From assembly GCA_003024985.2 (NCBI GenBank), contig PXIH01S0027442.1: a stretch of 11,659 nt of DNA; one strand, written 5' to 3'. A program made the translations under genes and the position numbers. Each line of letters begins with the position of its first letter. Within the stretch, counting starts at the first letter, position 1. Source of the stretch: Euperipatoides rowelli (taxonomy: Eukaryota; Onychophora; Udeonychophora; Euonychophora; Peripatopsidae). Under the pieces are notes generated by a model that worked only from the letters and a program-made list of their open reading frames with translations, had not been told where the DNA came from and ran no database searches. Shown piece after piece: positions 1 through 7,055 of the stretch.

Positions 1-184
1 ATGTAAAAAACTTAAACATTTTTCTTGTTTTAGTACTATCCGGGTCTTTTCCAAGATGACTGAAAGTGACATCATGACATGCATAGAACAATATGCGAAA
101 AACTTAAACATTTTTCTTGTTTTAGTACTATCCGGGTCTTTTCCAAGATGACTGAAAGTGACATCATGACATGCATAGAACAAT
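1..184 (-). repeat. Near-identical pair of 92-bp units (recent duplication)
   Basis: Bases 1-92 and 93-184 differ at only about two positions (ATGTAAAAAAC against ATGCGAAAAAC). Most other unit pairs in the array differ much more. This indicates a recent unequal exchange or local homogenisation. The right arm shows no matching identical pair at the mirrored place, where units of different subtype alternate. Confidence 0.85.
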
Positions 185-889
185 AAGCGAAAAACTTAAA
201 CATTTTTCCTGTTTTATGTTCATCTAGGTCTTTTTCAAGATGACTATTCATGAGTGACATCATCGTTATATGTTAAAATTAAAAAAATCCAAGATGACTA
301 ACCAGAATTGACATCATCACATAGGTAGAATAATATATGAATAACTTAAACATTTTCTATTTTATATTCATCTGGGGTCCTTTCCAAGATGACTGACTGA
401 AAGTAACATTATGACATGCATAGAATAATACATGCATAGAATAATGTGAAGGAAAAACTTAGACATATTTCCTGTTTAGTGCCATACGGGCCTTTTCCAA
501 GATGACAGACATCAAGTGATGTTATAGGATATGCAGAAACATGTATGAAAAACTTAGACATTTTTCCTGTTTTATGTTCATGTGGGTCTTTTCCAAGATG
601 ACAATTCTTGAATGACATCATCATATATTAAAATTAAGAAAATCCAATATGACTGACTAGAAATGACATCATCACACAGATAGAATAATACATGAAAGAC
701 TTAGACATTTCTTCCTGTTTTAGCACCATCTAGGCTCTTTTCCAAGATAACTGGCTTGAAATAACATTATGACATGCATAGAACAATATGTGAAAAACTT
801 AGACATTTCCTATTTTATATTCATCCGGGTCTTTTTCAAGATGACTATTCATGAATGACATCATCACTCATGAATAGTCTTCACTCATG
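1..889 (-). repeat. A array, left arm (about 92-bp satellite units)
   Basis: Tandem units are marked by the box CAAGATGAC at 52, 144, 236, 290, 385, 498, 594, 645, 743 and 837. Spacings are 92, 92, 54, 95, 113, 96, 51, 98 and 94. Read on the minus strand each full unit starts CATCTTGGAAAAGACCCGG, continues with a variable TAAAACAGG segment and AAGTTTTTCAC, and ends ATGATGTCACTTTCAGTCAG. The unit subtypes, from the inner end outwards, run A, B, C(short), D, B, A, C, D, B, B. The array continues upstream of base 1. The 113-bp interval at 385-498 contains a local duplication of CATGCATAGAATAAT. Confidence 0.92.
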
Positions 890-1270
890 TATTTGATAAC
901 TCTAGTAAGAAAAAAATTTCACAAGTACACTTTATTATACTGTATATTAACACTATAGCACAAAAAAGTTTACAAGTAGAATTTACTGAACTGTATTTGA
1001 TAACTCTAGTAAGAAAAAATTTCACAGAAAAAAGTGTGCAAGTAGAATTTACTGTATTGTATATTAATACTATACAGAAAAAAAGTTTTTAAGTAGAATT
1101 TACTATAATGTATTTGATAACTCTAGTAAGAAAAAAATTTCACCAGTACACTGCAATAGAAAAAATTAATCAGTATGAAACATACTGTATTTTATAACTA
1201 CTAGAAAAAATCCATGCTTATGAAACTTATCATATTGTATTTGATACCTGCAGTAAAAAAATCTACAAAT
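890..1270 (-). repeat. B array, left arm (about 51-bp units, short version)
   Basis: The array is about seven degenerate units of about 51 bp. Each has a TTTGATAACTCTAGTAAG or TATTAACACTATAG box followed by an A-rich run and an AAGTAGAATTTACTG box. Two unit types alternate, giving partial 102-bp dimers. The inner part (about 1116-1262) mirrors 2905-3048 closely, including CTGCAG at the C/B junction. The outer part has about four units where the right arm has about thirteen. Confidence 0.88.
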
Positions 1271-2150
1271 AAAAAAAAGTACCTAAAACAGAAAAAAATT
1301 ATAAGTTCTTCACACATCATTCTGCACATTCTATGATGTCACTTCCAGTCAGGTATCTTCAAAAAGACCCAGATGTACTTAAAAGTGAAAAAAAATTAGA
1401 AGTTTTCCATGTATCAGTCTGCAATACCTATAACATCACATCTATATAGCTATATCTTGAAAAAAGACCTGGATGTAGCTTAAAGTGAAAAAATTATAAG
1501 TTCTTCATGAATCATTCTGCACATTCTATGATGTCACTCCCACTCAGCTATCCTGAAAAAGACCTGGATGTACCTAAAAGTAAAAAAAATATAAGTTCTC
1601 CAAGCATCATTCTGCACAACATATGAGGTCACATCTATGTAGCTATCTTGAAAAAAGACCCAGATGTACCTTAACCCTTTCCACTCCATTGACGGTTATA
1701 TTAAGACATTTTTTCTTTTGAATTCATCAGTTCAACAATCATTATTAGCTTCAAAAATGCTTAAAATTTAGTAAATTTATGTTCAAAGGGACTAAAATAT
1801 ATATATTTTTAATTATACCAAATGATTTAAAAAAACTAAAATTAACATTAGGAGATTTAAAAGAATGCAATCAATGCAATTTTAATGTGGAGTGGAAAGA
1901 GTTAAAGTGAAAAAAATTATAAGTTCATCACACTATCTAAAAGTGAAAAAATTCTAAGTTTTTTGTGTGTCGTTCTACACATTCTATGACATTACTTCCG
2001 ATCGGCCATCTTGGATATTTGTGAATTTTTAAAAAATGTCTAAGTTCTTCACGCATCATTCTACATATGTGATGATGTCACTTCTGATCACCCATCACAA
2101 AAAGCCCCAGATATAGCTAAAACAGGAATTTTACACAAAAAAAATTTCTG
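1271..2150 (+). repeat. C array, left arm (about 95-bp units, interrupted by a MITE)
   Basis: Units are marked by TATCTTGAAAAAAGACC-type boxes at 1354, 1453, 1549 and 1644, then divergent units at 2008 and 2093. Consensus parts are the GACC core, GATGTACCTTAAAGTG, ATTATAAGTTCTTCA, CATTCTGCACATTC and ATGATGTCACT. The C unit is homologous to the A unit: it shares the CTTGAAAA-GACCCGGATGTA core and the ATGATGTCACT block at the same relative places. The innermost units near the palindrome centre are intermediate between A and C. The gap from 1644 to 2008 falls from 364 to 133 bp once the 231-bp insertion is removed, matching the right arm exactly. Confidence 0.88.
1675..1901. mobile_element. 227-bp TTAA-flanked piggyBac-like MITE
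   Basis: The element is flanked by TTAA at 1671-1674 and 1902-1905. It has inverted ends: CCCTTTCCACTCCA on the left and TGGAGTGGAAAGAG on the right, a 12-bp core match (CTTTCCACTCCA). The interior is AT-rich with no open frame. Joining the flanks around a single TTAA restores GATGTACCTTAAAGTGAAA, which is found uninterrupted in sister units near 1473-1486 (GATGTAGCTTAAAGTG) and, inverted, near 2391-2405. TTAA duplication and CCC-starting ends are hallmarks of the piggyBac superfamily; membership in that family is inference. With no transposase, it is a non-autonomous copy. Confidence 0.9.
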
Positions 2151-2190
2151 CAGAAATTTTCTTTGTGTATATTTCCTGTTTTAGCTACAT
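2111..2190. repeat. Centre of the giant palindrome
   Basis: The symmetry axis lies between 2150 and 2151. The perfect core is AAAATTTCTGCAGAAATTTT (2141-2160). Pairing continues outwards with few mismatches: TTACACAAAA against CTTTGTGTAT, AACAGGAATT against ATTTCCTGTT, ATATAGCTAA against TTAGCTACAT. There is no loop. An uninterrupted centre like this would extrude as a cruciform easily and is usually unstable, so the few mismatches next to the core may help it persist. Confidence 0.95.
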
Positions 2191-2885
2191 CCGGGGTCTT
2201 TTCATGATGGGTGAGTGGCAGTGACATCATCACATATGTAGAACGATGTGTGAAAAACTTACATTTTTTTAAAAATTCACAAATATCCAAGATAGCCAAT
2301 CGGAAGTGATGTTATAGTATGTGTATAACAACACACAAAAAAACTTAAAATTTTTTCACTTTTAGATAGCGTGAAGAACTTAGATTTTTTTTCACTTTAA
2401 GGTACATTCAGGTCTTTTTTCAAGATAGCTACGTAGATGTGATCTCATAGGTTGTGAAGAATGATGCATGGAGAACTTATATTTTTTCACTTTTAGGTAC
2501 ATCCGGGTTTTTTCTGGATAGCTGAGTGGGAGTGACATCATAGAATGTGCAGAATGATTTGTGAAGAACTTATAATTTTTCACTTTAAGCTACATCTAGG
2601 TCTTTTTTCAAAATAGCTATATAGATGTGATGTTATAGGTATTACAGACTGATGCATGGAGAAATTATAAATTTGTTCACTTTTAAATACATCTGGGTCT
2701 TTTTCAAAATAGCTGACTGGGAGTGACATCATAGAATGTGCAGAATGATGCATGAAGAACTTATATTTTTTTTTACTTTAAGGTACATCCAGATCTTTTT
2801 TTCAAGATAGCTGATTGTAAGTGAAATCATAGAATGTGCAGAATGATGTGTGAAAAACTTATATTTTTTTCTGTTTTAGGTACTT
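2151..2885 (-). repeat. C array, right arm (about 95-bp units)
   Basis: This is the mirror of the left C array. CAAGATAGC-type boxes lie at 2288, 2421, 2515, 2609, 2705 and 2803, with spacings 133, 94, 94, 96 and 98. It holds one more 94-bp unit than the left arm and lacks the MITE. The site matching the MITE insertion is intact (TTTCACTTTAAGGTACATTC near 2390-2409). The array ends at the ACTTTATTTTATTTGTAG and CTGCAGG junction with the B array. Confidence 0.9.
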
Positions 2886-3724
2886 TATTTTATTTGTAGA
2901 TTTTTTTACTGCAGGTATCAAATACAGTATAAGTTTCAAACGCATGATTTTTTTTCTAGTAGTTATAAAATATAGTATAAGTATCATACTGATGATTTTT
3001 TCTATTACAGTCTATAGGTGAAATTTTTTTCTTACTAGAGTTATCAAATACAGTAAAGAAAATTATACTGCAAACTTTTTTTCTGCTATAGTGTTAATAT
3101 ACAATACAATAAATTCTACATGCAAACTTTTTTCTGTTATGGTGGTAATATGCAGTAAATTGTACTTGTGAATTTTTTTCTTACTAGAGTTATCAAACTT
3201 ACTAGTTATCAAATACAGTTCAGTAAATTCTACTTGCAAACTTTTTTGTGCTATAGTGTTAATATACAGTATAATAAATTGTACTTGTGAAATTTTTTCT
3301 TACTAGAGTTATCAAATACAGTACAGTAAATTCTACTTACAAACTTTTTTCTGTTATAGTGTTAATATACAGTGCAGTGAATTCTACTTGCAAAATTTTT
3401 CTGCTATATTGTTAATATACATTATAGTAAAATCTACTTTTGAACTTTTTTTCTGTTATGGTGTTAATATAGAGTATATTGTACTTATGATTTTTTTCCT
3501 ACTAGTTATCAAAATACAGTATAGAAAATTCTTGTTGCAAACTTTTTTCTACTATAGTGTTAATATACAGTTCATTAAATTCTACTTGTGAACTTTTTTC
3601 TTATAAGTGTTAAATACAGTACGGTATATTCTACTTGCAAACTTTTTTTTTGCTATAGTGTTAATATACAGTACAGTAAATTGTACTTGTGAAATTTTTT
3701 TCTTACTAGAGTTATCAAATACAT
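2886..3724 (+). repeat. B array, right arm (about 51-bp units, expanded version)
   Basis: About sixteen units are recognised by GTTATCAAATACAGT or GTTAATATACAGT boxes at 3040, 3093, 3144, 3189/3205, 3258, 3308, 3361, 3411, 3463, 3505, 3559, 3609, 3660 and 3711. Most spacings are 50-54 bp. Units follow the pattern box, then AAATTCTACTTGCAAAC or AAATTGTACTTGTGAAA, a T-run, and TTACTAGA or GCTATAGT. Alternation of the two types gives 102-bp dimers in places. The array is roughly twice as long as its left counterpart. An open frame across part of it is a by-product of the repeat. Confidence 0.9.
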
Positions 3725-4790
3725 GAGTGATGATGTCATTCATGAATAGTCATCTTAAAAAAGACCCAGATGAATATAAAATAGGAAATGTCTAAGTTTT
3801 TCACATATTGTTCTATGCATGCCAAGATGTTATTTCAAGCCAGTAATCTTGGAAAAGACGTTAGATGGTGCTAAAACTGGAAAAAATGTCTAAGGTTTTC
3901 ATGTATTATTATATCTGTGTAATGCTATCACTTCTAGTCAGCCATCTTGGATTTTCTGAAATTTAATATATGATGATGCCACTCAAGAATTGTCATCTTG
4001 GAAAAGACCCACATGAACATAAAACAGGAAAAATGTCTAAGTTGTTTACACATGTTTCTGCACATCCTATAACATCACTTGCAGTCAGTCATCTTGGAAA
4101 AGGCCCGGATGAATATAAATATTCTATGCATGTCATGTTGTCACTTTCAGTCAGTCAGTCATCTTTGAAAAGACCCCAGATGAATATAAAATAGGAAATA
4201 TTTAAGTTTTTTTCGTGTATTATTCTACCTATGTGATATCACATCTGGTTAATCATCTTGGATTTTTTAAACTTTAACATATAATGATGATGTCACTAAT
4301 GGATAGTCATCTTGAAAATGACCTGGATGAACATAAAGCAGGAAAAATGTCTAAGTTTTTCACGTATTGTTCTATGCATATCATGTCTCTTGTAGTCAAT
4401 CATCTTGGCAAATATCCCGGATGAATATAAAATAGGAAATGTTTAAGTTTTAAGTGTATTATTCAACCTGTATGATGTCACCTCTCGTTAGTCATCTTGG
4501 AAAAGACTCCGGATGGCTCTAAAACAGGAAAAATGTTTAAGTTTTTCACGTATTGTTCTATGCTTATGATGCCACTTTCAGTCAGTCATCTTGGAAATAC
4601 CTGGATGAATATAAAATAGTAAAAATGTTTAAGTTTTTCACATGTTGTTCTATGCATGTCATGATGTTATTTCCAGTTAGTCAATTTGCAAAAGACCCCG
4701 GATGGCACTAAAACAGGAAAAATGTCCAAGTTTTTACATGTATTGTTCTATACATGTCATAATATCACTTCCCTCAATTATCCTGAAAAC
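3725..4790 (+). repeat. A array, right arm (about 92-98-bp units, higher-order pattern)
   Basis: CATCTTG boxes lie at 3751, 3845, 3943, 3994, 4090, 4160, 4254, 4308, 4401, 4493, 4588, 4682 and about 4775. Spacings are 94, 98, 51, 96, 70, 94, 54, 93, 92, 95, 94 and 93. Subtypes by the segment after the core are: A GAATATAAAATAGG, B GGCACTAAAACAGG, C a short unit with GGATTTT, D GAACATAAAACAGG. The order is A B C D, then a deleted B/A hybrid, A C D, then A B A B. The last box is degenerate (CAATTATCCTGAAAAC) and repeat similarity stops near 4790, which may be the element's outer border. Confidence 0.92.
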
Positions 4791-4864
4791 ACGGAACAGG
4801 TGATTTAAGTTGGTAAATCCAAGGCTTATAGTCAAGACTAAGCTTACATGAACTCGAGTCATAG

Positions 4865-5134
4865 GGATTTTTTTCTAATAATGTTAGATCTACTATTAAG
4901 CCTACTATTGAAAATTTTGTTCAATCATCTATTGCAAAGGATAAGTTACCACCACAGCTTAAATCTATTTCTAAGTTGCCATCATATATTAAAGTTTTAT
5001 ATCCTAGTATTAGACCTACTGTTAGGCCTAGTGTCAAGCATAGCATTCCATCAAGTATTACAAAATCTAATAAAGCAATGACATTTATTCTTATGTCTAA
5101 TATTCCATCACAGGTTAAGGATATAAAAAAATGA
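4865..5134 (+). other. 89-codon open frame with protein-like composition (possible coding remnant)
   Basis: Between TAG at 4862 and TGA at 5132 the frame is open for 89 codons. It is rich in Ser, Ile, Lys and Pro with local internal repetition (RSTIKPTI near the start, RPTVRPSVKHS near residue 47). The codon pattern looks ordered, with many third-position T. There is no in-frame ATG until about residue 70, so it would need an upstream exon or be a fragment. The preceding frame has a second stop at 4829. It is not recognised as any family. An overlapping ATG-started frame (4848-5081) encodes a leucine-rich peptide and looks like a shadow of this one. It could equally be a decayed simple repeat based on CCTACTATTAAG. 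It lies just outside the giant palindrome. Confidence 0.25.
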
Positions 5135-5139
5135 TATGA

Positions 5140-5215
5140 ACCAATCAGAACGCTCCCCGTCTAAAGTTCCCACCTAAAAATCCCGTCTAAATATAATTCC
5201 CATCATGCATCATAA
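5140..5215 (+). promoter_or_regulatory. CCAAT, TATA and Staf/ZNF143-like cluster
   Basis: ACCAATCAG at 5140-5148 is an NF-Y type CCAAT box. TATAA lies at 5192-5196. TTCCCATCATGCATCATA at 5197-5214 agrees at 17 of 18 positions with the Staf/ZNF143 consensus as I remember it. A short direct repeat CCCGTCTAAA occurs twice (near 5156 and 5182). This block has visibly higher GC than its surroundings. No supported transcript follows it. The same CCCATCATGCATCATAA word recurs at 8044 and 8535, so it may also be a repeat fragment rather than a working promoter. Confidence 0.35.
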
Positions 5216-5880
5216 CTTGTATGCTTACCATACAGTCCGTGCCTTGACATCTTTTTGTACTACATATAAATATTTAAATTTATTTTTATACATTGAGGTG
5301 TTATGAAGTTTGAACCTGCTAAGAAGAAATTGCTGAGCTTTTTTTTAATACACAATGTATTATTAATTAGTTTATAGTAACTTATAATATTTTGTAATCT
5401 TAAAAATATAATTACGGTTGATTTTATTATTATTTTCAAATGATTTATTAAAATTATAAAAAAAAAGTGCTGAAACAGTTATGGAAAAAAAAAATTTTTA
5501 TTTAAATAAAATTGTGCCATTATTGTCCAAAGATATTTATCTAAACACCATTAAAATTTAATCTTAAGATTTCAAATATTTTTAGAGATGAAGCCACCTC
5601 CCTCCACCCATTAAGCATACACACACTTTTCCTCATAAATTTGTTTCCAGTTTCACACAAATTATTTAATAAATCATATTTCAATCTAATAAAATACAAT
5701 AATAAAAGATATTCTGTGAATAAATATTTATCTACAAAGGGTTAAAATTCAATCTTAAAACTAGAAATAATCTCCCTTTCAAACAATAGTTTTATCTGTT
5801 GGATCATTGATTATTTTATTTCTGAAATTTAAAGAAATTTGAATAATAATAATTAATACTAGTGATTGCCAAATATTCCC
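5216..5880. other. AT-rich intergenic DNA with one weak duplication
   Basis: No gene or RNA is visible. A segment around 5529-5577 resembles 5720-5767: both contain ATATTTATCT followed by TTAAAATT and AATCTTAA, about 191 bp apart, which suggests a decayed tandem duplication. The word ACGGTTGATTTTATTATTAT at 5414-5433 recurs at 6438-6457, linking this region to the AT-rich repeat further on. Otherwise long A and T runs dominate. Confidence 0.45.
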
Positions 5881-5946
5881 GAAAATGATGTCATTATGAG
5901 GTAGCCTACACGTATTTCCAAATTATACTAATTATTTACAAATCAT

Positions 5947-6070
5947 ATGCAAATGAGCATCTCACCAAGCATTGTGGAAAAAAAGTATTTGTTGAGCGCT
6001 CTCATTGTTGAACCATGTATTGTGGGTGCTCGAATCTGATTGGTCGGTGAGCCAGAATCGGCCTTTTATA
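5947..6070 (+). promoter_or_regulatory. Promoter-like cluster: octamer, SOX-like, inverted CCAAT, TATA
   Basis: Exact octamer ATGCAAAT lies at 5947-5954. CATTGTTG, a SOX/HMG-type word, lies at 6003-6010. ATTGG, an inverted CCAAT, lies at 6039-6043 within CTGATTGGTCGG. TTTTATA lies at 6064-6070, so transcription would start near 6095-6100. The block is the most GC-rich and non-repetitive part of the region. Octamer, NF-Y and TATA at these distances are typical of animal RNA polymerase II promoters, including histone genes and retroviral LTRs. No downstream coding sequence is seen, so the function is inference. Confidence 0.4.
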
Positions 6071-6208
6071 CCTATTATTATTAGAAGCCAAGATAATGTC
6101 CAAGACACGCTTGATATTTTCTAGCTCGTTGTGTTTTCCTATTTGCGCTGGAGACAAGAGAACTTTGTCCTCTACTATTTATTAGTTTTATCGTTAAAGT
6201 AGACGTAA

Positions 6209-6216
6209 ATGCAAAT
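6209..6216 (+). promoter_or_regulatory. Second exact octamer ATGCAAAT
   Basis: A second perfect octamer lies 262 bp after the first, downstream of the predicted transcription start. Two exact octamers in 270 bp is more than expected by chance, though the AT-rich background weakens the argument. Confidence 0.3.
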
Positions 6217-6354
6217 TGAACCATAAATCAATTTTGTGTTTTTAAACTTTATGATTTCTAATCAACGTTATGTAGTCTAATTATTGAGACCTACATCCGC
6301 TTCAGGAAGGACACAATTTCCTAAACTTATTTTATTGTATATATTTTGTGTGTT

Positions 6355-6360
6355 AATAAA
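6355..6360 (+). terminator. AATAAA polyadenylation signal candidate
   Basis: AATAAA follows a T/G-rich stretch (TATATTTTGTGTGTTAATAAA region, 6338-6360). It is about 260 bp downstream of the predicted start at about 6097. Together with the 5947-6070 cluster it could bound a short polyadenylated transcript or the R region of a solo LTR. AATAAA is frequent by chance in DNA this AT-rich. Confidence 0.25.
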
Positions 6361-6420
6361 ATCCAAATAATAATAAAAATAATTAATAGGTTAATAAGTA
6401 AATTTANATAATATTTTTTA

Positions 6421-6600
6421 ATTTTATAAAAGCATATACGGTTGATTTTATTATTATTTAATAGTAAAGATTTTATTATAGTAAAAAAACATATGCAGTA
6501 GATTTTATAAGTAGTTAATGATAAAGATTTTGTTATTTAATGGTAAAGTTTTTATTATTTAGATAATATTATTTAATGGTAGCAAAATTAAAATTCTTTA
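6421..6600 (+). repeat. Degenerate AT-rich tandem repeat (about 57-bp period)
   Basis: Two units start with CATATACGGTTGATTTTAT (6433) and CATATGCAGTAGATTTTAT (6490). They share TTAATAGTAAAGATTTTATT and TTAATGATAAAGATTTTGTT. Further partial copies with TTTAATGGTAAAG and TTTAATGGTAG follow at about 6537 and 6571. The first unit shares a 21-base word with 5414-5434. No coding signal is seen. Confidence 0.5.
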
Positions 6601-6612
6601 GTCTAATATTTT

Positions 6613-7055
6613 AAAAAAATAATGTACGGGATAATTTAGATGCATGGCCATGTTTGTATGCTGTTAGAAATTTATTATGATGATCGGTCTTTCTATTCAA
6701 GTGCCACCGGTACCGATGTACTTAGAACGGTGAAGATTATTATAGTACGGTAAAGGATTAGTATAGTATGGTATAATTGTAGTAGTATACCATCATTATA
6801 TACATTTTCCTAACCTAAACTTGTAAGAACTTGAATACTAGGGATTTTTTTTTCACTAAAGTTTTAGCAAGCTATAAAAGCTGAATCACACACACCCGGG
6901 TCTTTGAGAAGCTCTTAAACATCGAATCATGAAGTATTTATTTAATTAAAAATACATCGTGGATGATATAAAAGAAATACTATATTAATTTACTTAGAAA
7001 CTTTAAATTGTAAATGAAGAAGACATGTCTCAACTTTCTAGCTTAAATAGACCTT
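6613..7055 (+). repeat. 443-bp tandem duplication, copy 1
   Basis: This matches 7056-7488 over its full length in the same orientation, at roughly 85-90 percent identity by eye. Landmarks shared in order are ATAATTTAGATGCATG, TTTGTATGCTGTTAGAAAT, CGGTACC, ATGTACTTAG, CCTAACCTAAACTTGTAAG, TTCACTAAAGTTTTAGC, AATACATCGTGGATGATATA and CAACTTTCTAGCTTAAATAG. No open frame is kept. It contains a perfect 8-bp hairpin, ATGGTATA/TATACCAT, at 6768-6793 with a 10-base loop. It is not recognised as a known element. Confidence 0.92.

Larger units (their letters stand above)
1..4790. repeat. Giant zero-spacer inverted repeat (foldback/palindrome) built of tandem arrays
   Basis: The two halves are reverse complements around 2150/2151. 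Each arm reads C array, B array, A array from the centre outwards. Inter-unit spacings mirror each other. In the C arrays they are about 85, 133, 95, 96, 99 on the left and 83, 133, 94, 94, 96, 98 on the right. In the A arrays they are 94, 98, 51, 96, 113, 95, 54 on the left and 94, 98, 51, 96, 70, 94, 54 on the right. One aligned stretch (about 743-860 against 3740-3860) has about 9 differences in 120 bases, so the arms are close but diverged. The left arm is cut by the window start. The right arm fades out near 4775-4790. The layout resembles foldback-type transposons, whose long inverted repeats contain tandem subrepeats, but no transposase or flanking target duplication is visible, so that class is inference. 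Confidence 0.93.

Noticed and set aside
72-624. Short minus-strand open frames in the left A array
   Set aside because: They repeat with the satellite unit, shift frame between units and encode the repeat itself.
3970-4194. Plus-strand open frame in the right A array
   Set aside because: It spans satellite units and contains the repeated HLGKDP-type peptide produced by the unit core; it ends at unit deletions.
1-4790. Assembly artefact (chimeric foldback read) as the cause of the palindrome
   Set aside because: The arms differ by substitutions, by unit-sized indels, by B-array length and by a MITE present on one side only, which a read artefact would not give.
1-4790. CRISPR array
   Set aside because: Repeats are long, degenerate and contiguous, with no unique spacers, and the DNA is eukaryotic in character.
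5300-5350. Small RNA polymerase III gene ending in the T-run at 5339-5346
   Set aside because: No internal A/B boxes and no foldable cloverleaf; T-runs are common here.
6025-6037. tRNA or SINE B box (GCTCGAATC)
   Set aside because: One mismatch to the B-box core and no A box or acceptor stem at the right distance upstream.
5860-6380. Complete solo LTR
   Set aside because: Promoter words and AATAAA fit, but no TG...CA boundaries with a target duplication and no primer-binding site were found; kept only as a promoter-like cluster.
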